Shown: positions 33,318-41,898 of the stretch, piece by piece
Layout of the letters: each line of letters begins with the position of its first letter
How positions within the stretch are numbered: the first letter of the stretch is position 1
Origin: a virus
DNA length: 46,710 nucleotides
Direction: 5' to 3' (one strand)
Virus record (IMG/VR): IMGVR_UViG_3300035211_000110
Coordinates: 1 to 46,710 of that record
Translations under genes and position numbers: made by a program
Notes under the pieces: generated by a model
Seen by the model: the letters and a program-made list of their open reading frames with translations, nothing else
Told to the model about the DNA's origin: nothing
Databases searched by the model: none

Positions 33318-34439
33318 TCAAGCCCATGGCATATCCGGGAACGCCTTTTGCACCGACTTCGGGGCGGAGGACAGGAATTTCATCAATTTCTCTTCCTCCA
33401 ACCCCTCGATGTATTCCAGCATTTTCTCCTCCGACCACTTGGACATATCCGCACCGTCCGCATCCACCGAGGTGTCCCGGCTGGAGGAGATGGTGTGGAC
33501 ACGCCCACGGGAGGCGTCGTCAACCACTTTTCTGGCTGCATCCGCCGCCGCCTTCCCCCGGTTCATCAGGAAATGGGCCTCCGTGATGGTGATGCCGAAT
33601 TTCTTGTTGTCCATCATCCACTTCATCACCGCGTCCGACTCCTTGGTCACTTCGGCTTTCTGGACATCGGTGAGGGTGTTGTACGGGGTGCTAAATTTGG
33701 ACTGGGAAAACTCGGCATGAAAGTCGGCCAGCTCCTGTTGGGTCTGCCGGTCGATTTCCGCCTGCCTCTCCTGCTCCTGACGTTCGGCCTCCCTTTCCTC
33801 CATCATCTTTCCCTGCTGGAGGATGTTGGTGTGGTACGGGGATATGGCCCACGCCTCCTGTGGGTTGAGATCGAAAATCTCCCCAAGGGTTTTGTTGTGG
33901 AACGGGTGGGATTTGTCCTCGTACTCCACCTTTTGGGATCGGGCTTCGGCGTAAGGGGTGGAGGGGGTGGAGGGGGGTTGGTCCTGGCTGGGGGTCCCGG
34001 ACCCCTGGTCATCTGTTTCTGTTTTTGTCGTGGCGGGTGGGGTGGTGCCTTTCTTTAATTCGTCTATCTCCCGCCGCAACTCCAATACCGTCTGCTGAAG
34101 GGTGGCCGGGTCGTCATCCTTGTCCTGGGTGTCGTCATCCTCCCCAGTCCCCTGGTCCCCTTCTCCATCATGTCCGGCCCCTGGGTCATCGCCCGCACCG
34201 GTGTGGCCATCGTCGTCCGCACTCCCATCCCCGTCACCCGCACCGGGACCGGGATCGTCATCATCCGGGACCGCCTTCACGGTGACATTCCCATCCTCGT
34301 CGATGTCCATGTCGTCCGGGAGGTCATCCCGATTGATGTCCAACCCCGCTTCCCCGCGCTGGTTGAGCAGAAGTGGCGGCAAGCAGCCCGACAGGCGAGT
34401 CGCCCATCGGTGTAATGTGCATTTGAATAGTGTCTTCAT
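33318..34439 (-). CDS. Scaffolding protein
   Basis: 373 residues. After a short N-terminal segment, residues 45-120 are a very acidic, Gly/Pro-rich low-complexity region of Asp, Gly and Glu. Then come a coiled coil (LQQTVLELRREIDELKKG), Pro-rich linkers and long helices ending near DMPWA. This layout, and the place between portal and capsid genes, is typical of internal scaffolds of tailed phages. An exact dispersed-motif copy is in its first codons (34411-34422). GAGGGAAG precedes the ATG. Confidence 0.75.
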   Translation of the reverse strand: MKTLFKCTLHRWATRLSGCLPPLLLNQRGEAGLDINRDDLPDDMDIDEDGNVTVKAVPDDDDPGPGAGDGDGSADDDGHTGAGDDPGAGHDGEGDQGTGEDDDTQDKDDDPATLQQTVLELRREIDELKKGTTPPATTKTETDDQGSGTPSQDQPPSTPSTPYAEARSQKVEYEDKSHPFHNKTLGEIFDLNPQEAWAISPYHTNILQQGKMMEEREAERQEQERQAEIDRQTQQELADFHAEFSQSKFSTPYNTLTDVQKAEVTKESDAVMKWMMDNKKFGITITEAHFLMNRGKAAADAARKVVDDASRGRVHTISSSRDTSVDADGADMSKWSEEKMLEYIEGLEEEKLMKFLSSAPKSVQKAFPDMPWA

Positions 34440-34485
34440 CTTCCCTCATGCTCCCTTTGGTTTTGGTGCGCTCCCACACACGATG

Positions 34486-34797
34486 TTATTCGGTCTTGTG
34501 AATAGAGTCAATGGCCACCGCAACGGACATCTTGGCCTGGATCTGGAGGTTGGCCCGATTGCGGTTGAACTCGTCGATATCCATACCGGGGAACTCGATC
34601 ACCATCCGCTCCAGATTGAGGGCCATCTTCCCGCCCCCCGAATTGACCACCTCAAACCGGGCGCGGTTCCCCGGCCCCATGGCCATAAATTGCAGATCCG
34701 ATTCGACGGATTCACGGACCAGAATCTCCTTTTTAATCTTGGGGGTCTTGGGTTTCGGTGCGGGTTTGGTCTTCGGTGCTTTCTTCTTTCCTACCAT
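34486..34797 (-). CDS. Small Lys/Pro-rich protein upstream of scaffold
   Basis: 103 residues. The first 25 are a Lys/Pro-rich basic tail (KKKAPKTKPAPKPKTPK); the remainder (about 28-100) is mixed helix and strand (MALNLERMVIEFPGMDIDEF). No known family recognised. It lies between portal and scaffold and may be a head-assembly helper or DNA-contacting virion protein. Confidence 0.6.
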   Translation of the reverse strand: MVGKKKAPKTKPAPKPKTPKIKKEILVRESVESDLQFMAMGPGNRARFEVVNSGGGKMALNLERMVIEFPGMDIDEFNRNRANLQIQAKMSVAVAIDSIHKTE

Positions 34798-34809
34798 CTT
34801 TTATCCTCC

Positions 34810-36828
34810 CTATCCTTTTTTAGGTTTGACACCGGCCTGGGCCAGTTGCATCTCCCGCTTGTCCATCCGGGCCGCAATTTCCTTGGCGTGTGGTTCACCG
34901 CTGTATTCCAGGGCCGCCTGACGGTCGAACAGCCCAATCTTGTACTTCTCGATGGCGGTTTCCTCTTTCAACAGGCGGTTGGTGGGGAGAGACGATCCGG
35001 CGGTGATGGCCACATTGAAGTCCACCACGGACATCCCCTGGGCGGCCACCTTGTCAATGGCATTGGACCACTTCTTCTGCCTCTCCGCCTTTTCCTGCAT
35101 CTTCAACTCCTCCCCCTTGTTTTCGTCTGGTTCGGCATTCATCGGGTCCTGGTGGGGGCGGAACTCGTTGATTCGATCCTCCGTCACCAACGATTCCCAC
35201 TTGAACCGGGGCCAGGACAGGAGGATCAGGGCCAGAAGGGTTTTCCCCAGGGCCTCCAGGCAGGACTCCAGACCACGGATGGCCGGGTTCTGCATGATGG
35301 TCCCGGTATCCTGGAGGGCCAGTCCCAACCGGCCGGACATGCGCTCCAACCCTTGGGGGACCTTTCCTTTGAGGACTTCGGGGAGGCCATATGCCTCGTC
35401 GATATTGGTTTTGTCCTCCATGATCCGGGCGGTCAGGGCGGTCAGATCCACCTGGCCCACGTCCAGCCGCTGGGGGAACCGGGAGGTTTTGGAAATCAGG
35501 AGTTCGTTGCCGGGGCGGTCGGGCCGTTTCGGGTCCAACCAGCGGGTCCCCTGCTCCTCCCTCACCACCGGGGCGGTCTGGGATTTGGACACGGCGAAGG
35601 TGTATTGGACCTCACGTTTGCACAGGGACTTGTTGGGGTCGAACGCATAATAGGTCGGGGACCGGTAATACGCCTTCTTCCCCGTGCGCTGGGCATAGTA
35701 GAACACCACGGGCAGGACCGGGTCGCCATCGGAGTCCAGACCAAGGGGGTTGCGGGTTTCATCCACCTTCTCGTCGGACTGGGGGTCGGGCTGGGGGATG
35801 ACCTTGTCACCCACGATCCGTACCTTATAGCGGTTGTGCAGGGTACGGGGCCAGTAGGTGATGTCCTCCACCGGGACCAAAGGGGTGTCCGGTTGGAGCT
35901 GGATGCCCAATTCCCGGATTTCCTCCATCAGGACCTCGGCATCGGACTTGGACTTGGCGTCCCCGAACCGCACCACCTGGGGCGTCCCGTCGATGATGAC
36001 CGTGGCCCAGTGCTCGTGCTCCACCCGGATCAGCCACGCATCCACCTCCCACACCATCCGCTTCCCTTCTTCCGGGTTGGGTTCGTGTCCGGTGGCCCCG
36101 CGTTTGTAATTATCGGTGCCGTCCGTGGAGGTGTCGGTGGGGGATTGGGGAGAGGACTCGAATTTGTCGTTGACCGAGACGATGTCCTCCTGTTTCAGTT
36201 CCGGGTAGTGGTCGATGATATACTTGACCGACCGCAACTGGGCCTTGATCAGGTGGGTGTCGGAACGGTCGCGCTTTTTGGACTCCTCATCCCAGTACCA
36301 CAGATCCGGGTCCCCCTCCTGGAATACCACGGCCCCGTATGGCCCCTTGTTCTCGTCAATGTCGGCCTCGATGCAGCCAATCCCGGCCACATTCCTCTCC
36401 TCCACACAATCGTATACCACGTCGGAGCCATAATTCTTCAACCATACGTGTTCCAGGGCATTTTTGATCAGTTCGGCCAAGTAGGGGTCGGACTCGCGGA
36501 GGGGGAATACCTTGATGTCGGGGCGGTTGGCGGTGGCGATGGCCGATGCCCCCTGGATACCGGACACCAGCTTGTTAACCACGTGGGGTTCCTGGCCGGC
36601 CGTCCGCATCTCCTTCTTTTCGTCGTCGGTGAAAAACTCGTTTTCAAAGGCGGCCTTGCGGCAGATCTGGGCTTGGGTCATCCACTGTTGACGGGCCGGG
36701 GAGGCGGCAAACCGTCTCAGGGCCGGGTACACGGTGCGGACCAGTTTGTGGACGGATTTGTGATGTGATACGTGCTGCATGAAGGATTCGGGCAGGACAG
36801 TGTTGATCAGGGTGTCGGCTATTTTCAC
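34810..36828 (-). CDS. Portal protein, P22-like
   Basis: 672 residues, fitting the large podovirus portals. It starts with GTG at 36828 within GTGA, coupled to the previous stop. The N-terminal part (QAQICRKAAFENEFFTDDEK, HVVNKLVSGIQGASAIATAN, then CVEERNVAGIGCIEADI) matches the P22-type portal core. The C-terminal third is long, helical and charged. The portal forms the ring through which DNA is packaged and ejected, and it docks the terminase encoded upstream. Confidence 0.85.
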   Translation of the reverse strand: MKIADTLINTVLPESFMQHVSHHKSVHKLVRTVYPALRRFAASPARQQWMTQAQICRKAAFENEFFTDDEKKEMRTAGQEPHVVNKLVSGIQGASAIATANRPDIKVFPLRESDPYLAELIKNALEHVWLKNYGSDVVYDCVEERNVAGIGCIEADIDENKGPYGAVVFQEGDPDLWYWDEESKKRDRSDTHLIKAQLRSVKYIIDHYPELKQEDIVSVNDKFESSPQSPTDTSTDGTDNYKRGATGHEPNPEEGKRMVWEVDAWLIRVEHEHWATVIIDGTPQVVRFGDAKSKSDAEVLMEEIRELGIQLQPDTPLVPVEDITYWPRTLHNRYKVRIVGDKVIPQPDPQSDEKVDETRNPLGLDSDGDPVLPVVFYYAQRTGKKAYYRSPTYYAFDPNKSLCKREVQYTFAVSKSQTAPVVREEQGTRWLDPKRPDRPGNELLISKTSRFPQRLDVGQVDLTALTARIMEDKTNIDEAYGLPEVLKGKVPQGLERMSGRLGLALQDTGTIMQNPAIRGLESCLEALGKTLLALILLSWPRFKWESLVTEDRINEFRPHQDPMNAEPDENKGEELKMQEKAERQKKWSNAIDKVAAQGMSVVDFNVAITAGSSLPTNRLLKEETAIEKYKIGLFDRQAALEYSGEPHAKEIAARMDKREMQLAQAGVKPKKG

Positions 36829-37340
36829 GCTTCATCCTCCCCCTCCCCCTTATGAAACGGGTCGAAGGCTTGATTAAGGAGTTCTTTGGAAGGCACCACG
36901 AGATTGGGATTCCCCTCTTTCCAAAACATCACGGCGAAATTCTGGTGGATGGCGAAGGTGGAGGGGGAGATGATCTCCAGCCTCACCCCGGACCCCTCAT
37001 CTAAACCCCCCTTGACCAGGGCCATGATGATCTGCTCCTGTTCCCTCTTGTTGAGTTCATCGAACCGCCCACCGTGGAGCATGGCGAAGATAGTACGGGC
37101 GAAAAACCCATCCACATCACTGACGGGTTTGACCGAGTACCCCAGTTCCCACTCACCGACGCGGGTGGTCTGGACAGCGGTCAGGTCCCGTTGCTGGTAA
37201 GTGTTGAGGTGGGTCAGGGCAATCTTGGGAGTGCCTTGGTTTTCAACGATATGGCGCAGGGTGGATATGGCATCCACGATGTCACCGCGAATGGCTTCTT
37301 CTTTGTGGTGATACCACTTGTCTTGGATAGGGGAGGACAT
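36825..37340 (-). CDS. Hypothetical protein before portal
   Basis: 171 residues. N-terminal helices carry charged residues (YHHKEEAIRGDIVDAISTLR); the middle has FFARTIFAMLHGGRFDEL and the end VVPSKELLNQAFDPF. AGGAG lies before the ATG and a strong promoter sits just upstream, so it is the first gene of the head operon after the terminase. Overlaps the portal start by four bases. Family not recognised; probably a packaging or head-assembly partner. Confidence 0.65.
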   Translation of the reverse strand: MSSPIQDKWYHHKEEAIRGDIVDAISTLRHIVENQGTPKIALTHLNTYQQRDLTAVQTTRVGEWELGYSVKPVSDVDGFFARTIFAMLHGGRFDELNKREQEQIIMALVKGGLDEGSGVRLEIISPSTFAIHQNFAVMFWKEGNPNLVVPSKELLNQAFDPFHKGEGEDEA

Positions 37341-37364
37341 GATGTCTCCTACATTGGGTTAGAG

Positions 37365-37392
37365 GTTATATGGGGGTGGGGGAAGATGTCAA
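37365..37392 (-). promoter_or_regulatory. Strong sigma70-type promoter for the head operon
   Basis: On the leftward strand TTGACA (37387-37392), a 16-base spacer and TATAAC (37365-37370) give a near-consensus promoter; the start of transcription would be near 37358. It lies between the terminase gene and the first head gene, so capsid genes can be read apart from terminase. Confidence 0.75.
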
Positions 37393-37407
37393 GCACAAAA
37401 TATAGGG

Positions 37408-39180
37408 TCAGAGTCCCCAATTCGATCTGACCGGTCCCCCGCCGCCCGCGTCATCCAGGGGTTTGACGATGAAAGGTGGACCACCGAGTTGGATGGACGC
37501 TTGGATGGTACACCCGGCGGCCACCACCGAATCCCACTCCCTTCCCGCTTCCGGGCCAATATTCCCCAACCCCCCTTCATGTTCGATGGTGGTGGACGCC
37601 TCATCCACCAGCACTTGATCATAAACATGGCCCCGGCACGTTTTGAACCACTGTTTGAGGTCCCCGCACAGGATGTGTTTGGCCTGGCGGTCCTCGTGCC
37701 AGCCGATGTTGTCCGTATTCCCATCCCCGCGTTTGTCAAATATCTGCCGGATGTACTGGTTGGCCCCCATCTTGGCCAGCTCCTTGACCGTGGTGATCCC
37801 CGCCCCGGTCTTTTCCACGCACACCGAGGCCCGGTCCCTGGCGATCATCTTCCCCCCGCCCCCGAGATAATAGTTGGCATAATACATCGACACCAGATTG
37901 AGGTAGGTGGCCCAGTCCACGGCGTCGATGCGGTTTCCCCGAATACGACACACGAACTCGTCCAGTTGGCGGTCCATGACGTAGGCGACGGAGTAGGTCC
38001 GGCCCTGGCCCTCGCTGACATCCGACCCCATGCAGTAGCGATCGGCCCAGTAGAGTCCGTTCCACGATTCGTTCATCCAGTAGGGGTAGCGCCATATCAT
38101 GATGACATTGGCCCCGGCTGGGGATTGAAACCCCTTCTCCCGTGGGCGGAAGTACAACTCCCGGTCCCCTTCCCGATCCCGGAAAAGGGTGCCGGTGACG
38201 CCGGGCGTCAGGTAGGGGACGTGGCGGGTAAGGGTGTCCCCGAAGTAGGACCCCTGGATGGTGGCCAGGGCCTCCTCCGCCGTATCCGGGTAATTCTCGC
38301 TGACATCCAGGGGGTCCACACCGTCACGGAGCTGTCGGGTTTTGAACTCCGAGGGGATGAAGTCGGGGTTGGCCTCCAGTTGGCGGACTTCCTCCGGGGT
38401 GAGGCGTTCGGGGCAGTCCCACCAGGGCATGAACAGAAAATGGAATGTATTCTCCCCCCGCATGGCCCCGGAGCAGATATCGCGGGTCCAGGCCCATCCG
38501 GGTCCGCGCTTGTGGGCGTTGGAGATAACGATGATCTGACCCCCAGCCTTGTCGATGCCCGGTTTCGACGCCCCGAATATCTCCTTCACGTACCGGTTCC
38601 GGGCGGTTTCGTCCAGCACCAGAAGGTCGGGGGTTTTGGATTGGGCACCTTCCTGGGTGGTGGTCAGGGACTTGATGTCCGAATACACGAATGCCTTCTT
38701 CTCGCCGGGGTCCCACTCGAACACCATCCTCATCTGTTGCGATCCGTCCTTGGCCAAATCCTTCTTGAGCCATTCGGGCAAGCGGTTGTACATGAAGCGG
38801 ACACGATCCAGGAACTCCACGGCCCAATCCTCCTTGGCGGAGATGACCACGGAGAGAAATCCGGGTTGGAGAAGATTTCGCCAGAGGACGTAGGCGGCGG
38901 TCAACCAGGTGAGTCCCAGTTGGCGGGCCTTGAGAATGGCCAGGAGGCGGTGGCGGAGGAACAGGGAGCATACCGGGCGCTGGGCGGGCCACAGGTTGAA
39001 CTTGGTCTCCCCAATCCTCTCCCCCGACTCGGTCTTGTTCTCAATCCAGCACATGTTGACGACGAAAAAGAGAAAAGACCGGGTGATGCGGGTGATCAGG
39101 TAAACCAGGCGGTCGGGGTGGATGGACGGGGAGAGGTCGGCATCGGTGACAGGTCCGTCATACCCTTCAGTGGGGGACAT
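37408..39180 (-). CDS. Terminase, large subunit
   Basis: 590 residues. Walker A-like KARQLGLTW is near 84-92 (the KxRQxGxS/T type), and Walker B LLVLDE is near 186-191, in the ATPase half that drives packaging. The C-terminal half holds the RNase H-like nuclease: GSDVSEGQG near 384 (catalytic Asp) and a second acidic site CVEKTGAG near 455. It overlaps the small gene before it (TGATG). The enzyme cuts concatemers and pumps DNA into the capsid through the portal. Confidence 0.88.
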   Translation of the reverse strand: MSPTEGYDGPVTDADLSPSIHPDRLVYLITRITRSFLFFVVNMCWIENKTESGERIGETKFNLWPAQRPVCSLFLRHRLLAILKARQLGLTWLTAAYVLWRNLLQPGFLSVVISAKEDWAVEFLDRVRFMYNRLPEWLKKDLAKDGSQQMRMVFEWDPGEKKAFVYSDIKSLTTTQEGAQSKTPDLLVLDETARNRYVKEIFGASKPGIDKAGGQIIVISNAHKRGPGWAWTRDICSGAMRGENTFHFLFMPWWDCPERLTPEEVRQLEANPDFIPSEFKTRQLRDGVDPLDVSENYPDTAEEALATIQGSYFGDTLTRHVPYLTPGVTGTLFRDREGDRELYFRPREKGFQSPAGANVIMIWRYPYWMNESWNGLYWADRYCMGSDVSEGQGRTYSVAYVMDRQLDEFVCRIRGNRIDAVDWATYLNLVSMYYANYYLGGGGKMIARDRASVCVEKTGAGITTVKELAKMGANQYIRQIFDKRGDGNTDNIGWHEDRQAKHILCGDLKQWFKTCRGHVYDQVLVDEASTTIEHEGGLGNIGPEAGREWDSVVAAGCTIQASIQLGGPPFIVKPLDDAGGGGPVRSNWGL

Positions 39181-39416
39181 CAGGAGAACTTTCTGAATAG
39201 TATTTCGCGTTTATGTAACATAATCAATACCATAGAGGCATAGGAATAATAAAACATATCTGCGTAGAACCTCTCTGAATATTCCCCTATGTCGGATAAA
39301 AGCGTGACGACACGTTTCAACCCGTAATCCTCATAGTGGGTTTTCCAACTATGATACCTTGTACCCAGAAGAAGCCTGTCTATCCCACTATTTGGGGATG
39401 GGTACCATTGGCTCAT
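39180..39416 (-). CDS. Hypothetical protein between terminase subunits
   Basis: 78 residues, AT-rich compared with both neighbours. It is Tyr-rich and helical (YADMFYYSYASMVLIMLHKREI). The start overlaps the upstream stop by four bases and its own stop overlaps the large subunit's ATG, so it is read in step with both. Its different base composition suggests a late insertion. No family recognised. Confidence 0.6.
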   Translation of the reverse strand: MSQWYPSPNSGIDRLLLGTRYHSWKTHYEDYGLKRVVTLLSDIGEYSERFYADMFYYSYASMVLIMLHKREILFRKFS

Positions 39417-40003
39417 AAATCCTCCTCCATATCCATCGGGTTCAATGATGCAGGCTGGGGCCGGGGGGTATCCGGGGGGGTGGACATCGCCGGCCTTCCC
39501 CCCTTCACCATCTCCCCCATCAGGGCCATCTCCCCCCTCGACGGCCCGTCCACTTCCCGCTCCACATCCTCCACCCCCACCACCCCCATCTGGGTGATGC
39601 GGGAAATCAGGGCGTTGGCCAGGTTCTTGGTCTGGCGCTTGTCCTCGATGTCCACCCGTTTGGAGGGCATGACATCGTGGAAATCCATCAGTAATTTGAG
39701 GGTGTTATACCGGGTGGTGTTGTCGGCCAGGGGTTTGGAGTAGCGAAATCCGGGTGGGGTGCCGGGGTCCACCATCCGTCCCTGGTCGTCGGTCTGGCCT
39801 GGTTCCCCCTTGTCCCAATGCACCTTGACCTTTTCCGCCTGGAGGAGTTCCGCACCCACTGCCGCCATCAGTTCCCGGGTGACCCCCTGTTCCTCGAATG
39901 CCGTCAGGAGGCGGTCGCGGGCGGTTTCTCGGGCTAGATCACCGATCTCGTGAAAGGGGATGGGGGTCAGGGCGGTGGAATGGGGGTCATTCTTGTTCGG
40001 CAC
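39413..40003 (-). CDS. Terminase-associated protein, possible small-subunit component
   Basis: 196 residues. N-terminal helical part (about 20-60, RLLTAFEEQGVTRELMAAVG) then a charged middle (DKRQTKNLANALISRITQMG) and a Gly/Pro-rich tail. No HTH motif is obvious. Placed directly before the large subunit, with overlaps on both sides, it is a candidate for the small subunit or a packaging partner. The next upstream gene has a better DNA-binding domain. Confidence 0.5.
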   Translation of the reverse strand: MPNKNDPHSTALTPIPFHEIGDLARETARDRLLTAFEEQGVTRELMAAVGAELLQAEKVKVHWDKGEPGQTDDQGRMVDPGTPPGFRYSKPLADNTTRYNTLKLLMDFHDVMPSKRVDIEDKRQTKNLANALISRITQMGVVGVEDVEREVDGPSRGEMALMGEMVKGGRPAMSTPPDTPRPQPASLNPMDMEEDL

Positions 40004-40418
40004 GGGCGGTCCTCCAGTCTTTCCTGGTGGCGGGCGTGTGTCCCTGTTCCGGCTTGTCCGAGTTGCGGAGGATGTCGGTGAAGGCGATCAGCCACTGGTC
40101 CAATTCATAGGGGATGGCGCGGGGGCGGCCATCGGGAAGGCGGCGGACGGGCATCCCCCACTCCCGCTCCATCTTCAACCCGACGCGGGAGGCGGATGTT
40201 CCTTTGGGGCCACCAAACCCGCAGTACACCCCGATCTCCTTCCACCCGGCCAACCACCCCCGGCCCAGGGTGCAGACCACACGGGTCCGGGAGTCGTGGT
40301 GCTTGAGGACTTCACGGGCATGGTCCGCCCGCTCCGACCGGTTGATGATGAAGTCGGTCGATGGCGGTCCTGGGTCCGAGTCGGGGGGCTGGGGGGGTGG
40401 TTTGCGGTGGATCATCAC
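39987..40418 (-). CDS. Putative small terminase subunit with helix-turn-helix
   Basis: 143 residues. Residues about 58-110 fit a winged or Myb-type helix-turn-helix: GWKEIGVYCGFGGPKGTSAS, a second helix, then PVRRLPDGRPRAIPYELDQW. The N-terminus is Pro-rich. Phage small terminases recognise packaging sites in this way, and the gene lies two before the large subunit. It overlaps both neighbours (ATGA at 40415-40418). It could instead be a late transcription regulator. Confidence 0.5.
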   Translation of the reverse strand: MMIHRKPPPQPPDSDPGPPSTDFIINRSERADHAREVLKHHDSRTRVVCTLGRGWLAGWKEIGVYCGFGGPKGTSASRVGLKMEREWGMPVRRLPDGRPRAIPYELDQWLIAFTDILRNSDKPEQGHTPATRKDWRTARAEQE

Positions 40419-40711
40419 GGGACTTCACCCGTGGTCATGGCGTGGGCGATCCGGGCCATGTCCTGCCTCACCCTCTGGAGCCTTCGCGCCATGTCCGGGA
40501 TGTGCAAAGCCATAACAGAAAAATGGCTGATAGGGGCCGACGCTTCAGTCTTTTCCACCCCTATCGGTTCCGGCGGCACACCCAAGGTGTCCACCAACTG
40601 CATGGCCCACATCTCTACCTGATCCAGCTCCGACAGAAGGTCATTCATCACCTCATTCAACCGGGGCTCTCTCTCGGCACTGCGATTTCCCTGCCCGCTC
40701 AAGTCTTCCAT
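40415..40711 (-). CDS. Hypothetical protein, first gene of the leftward block
   Basis: 98 residues, helical throughout with likely coiled coils (LNEVMNDLLSELDQVEMWAM and DMARRLQRVRQDMARIAHAM). AGAAGGAGGAGATC stands before the ATG. As the first late gene it may be a packaging or regulatory partner of the HTH protein that overlaps its end. Family not recognised. Confidence 0.6.
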   Translation of the reverse strand: MEDLSGQGNRSAEREPRLNEVMNDLLSELDQVEMWAMQLVDTLGVPPEPIGVEKTEASAPISHFSVMALHIPDMARRLQRVRQDMARIAHAMTTGEVP

Positions 40712-41111
40712 GATCTCCTCCTTCTCCTATAGATAATCCCAATACCATCGGGGGCCGGGCCATATCCCGACCTCCCGTGTACCCAATATGTACCCCCTCC
40801 CCCTTGCGCTGGTCAACCCCCCATGGCACAAAATACAGCGTGTGTGGGCATATGCTCACAAATGCGCCCGTTCGGCCCCCTAACAGGGGGGTGTGGGGAT
40901 TGGGTTTTTATCCTAAAATTGGTCATGGGACTATTTGCCGGCAGCCCCCATCGCTTCCACCGCCTCCCCCCCCCAAGGCCCCCTTCGGTTTGTGTGATGG
41001 AACGCTGTTCACACGCCAGGACCACGATCATATGGCCAGTGACGTGGGGCGGATGTGCAATGTGCACAACAGGTTAGGCAGGGACAGGGGGGCAGTATCA
41101 ACATGATGGGT

Positions 41112-41127
41112 GAGTGAGCGCTCACTC
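41112..41127. promoter_or_regulatory. Perfect 16-bp palindrome GAGTGAGCGCTCACTC
   Basis: The two eight-base halves are exact reverse complements with no spacer, the form of an operator for a dimeric repressor. It lies in the divergent control region. The protein that binds is unknown. Confidence 0.6.
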
Positions 41128-41293
41128 GGGAGGGGGGCAGGGGGGACGCCATCAAGGGGCGTTGTCATGTGCACTACACTACACACCCATAGAGAATATC
41201 AATGACAGGTATAGACACAGTCCATCCAACATGGGTGGGGATATATGAACCCGACATCACATTCAGTATCAATTCCCTATAACACTGAAGCGG

Positions 41294-41310
41294 TGTTGAC
41301 AGTGTCAACA
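41294..41310. promoter_or_regulatory. Dyad TGTTGACA-G-TGTCAACA over a -35 box
   Basis: Eight-base arms around a single central G, containing TTGACA (41296-41301). A protein bound here would cover a consensus -35 hexamer, so it is a good candidate for repression. No clear -10 box at 16-18 bases, so promoter activity is uncertain. Confidence 0.5.
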
Positions 41311-41486
41311 TAGGGACCATGGCGCAGGAATAGGGCTGGTGGATGGTGGATTGTGTTGCATTCTTGTTGCATAATAGGTGTTTTCACCTACCATATGCAT
41401 TTTTTATTTGGTGGATGGGGTTGACAGGGCTATGTATGGGGTACGGGTACAACATACATACATTCAACACACATAAGGGGGACAAG

Positions 41487-41864
41487 ATGAATACTTTCTA
41501 TTGCTCAGCTTGTAAACAACACAAGCCTATTCAACACAATGGGGGCACTGGGTATGGTGTTAAAGGTAACGGCCACAAGGTGTGTTATGCCTGCTGTGCT
41601 ATTGAGGACCAAAAGCAGATGATAAGAGGTGGCAAATGGGTCGGCTATTTGTCAAAGGATAATGACGGTAAGTGGTATGTCACAAATTGGCCAGGGACAT
41701 TGAAATTCGGGCCATTGAATCCAACGTCCGGCAGGCATAATATCGCCGGGACGCGGTCGGACGTATGGTTCTTTGGCCCGGATGGCAAACCATGGCATGG
41801 TGTGCAATATGGTGAATGGGCACAGATATGCCATTGCAAGAGAGTCAAAAGAATGCCTATTTGA
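41487..41864 (+). CDS. Conserved phage Cys-rich zinc-finger-like protein
   Basis: 125 residues from ATG 41487, with AAGGGGGAC upstream. The N-terminal YCSACKQHKPIQ, then GGTGYGVKGNGHKVCYACC, carry two Cys pairs that likely bind zinc. The rest contains NWPGTLKFGP, GRHNIAGTRSDVWFFGPDG, WHGVQYGEWAQICHC. This exact layout recurs in many phages of diverse hosts; its function is unknown. It is the first gene of the rightward block. Confidence 0.8.
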   Translation: MNTFYCSACKQHKPIQHNGGTGYGVKGNGHKVCYACCAIEDQKQMIRGGKWVGYLSKDNDGKWYVTNWPGTLKFGPLNPTSGRHNIAGTRSDVWFFGPDGKPWHGVQYGEWAQICHCKRVKRMPI

Positions 41865-41898
41865 ATAATCATCCATCACAAGGATAGGGGGGGACGTT

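Larger units (their letters stand above)
40712..41486. promoter_or_regulatory. Divergent control region between late and early blocks
   Basis: 775 bases with no convincing gene. Visible elements: a leftward promoter candidate, TTGACC (40811-40816) with TACATA (40787-40792) 18 bases away; a perfect 16-base palindrome at 41112-41127; a dyad at 41294-41310 that overlaps a TTGACA box; a second TTGACA at 41421-41426; the direct repeat TTGCAT at 41356 and 41367; and a TAGGTG-TTTT-CACCTA hairpin at 41375-41390. A loose copy of the dispersed motif is at 41167. Together these suggest a regulated switch for the two transcription directions. Confidence 0.55.

Noticed and set aside
34102-36768. Long rightward reading frame of 888 codons
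   Set aside because: It lies opposite the portal and scaffold genes, has no motif or ribosome-binding site, and is an antisense shadow of high-GC codons.
37489-39243. Rightward reading frame of 584 codons
   Set aside because: Antisense shadow of the large terminase, whose ATPase and nuclease motifs are clear.
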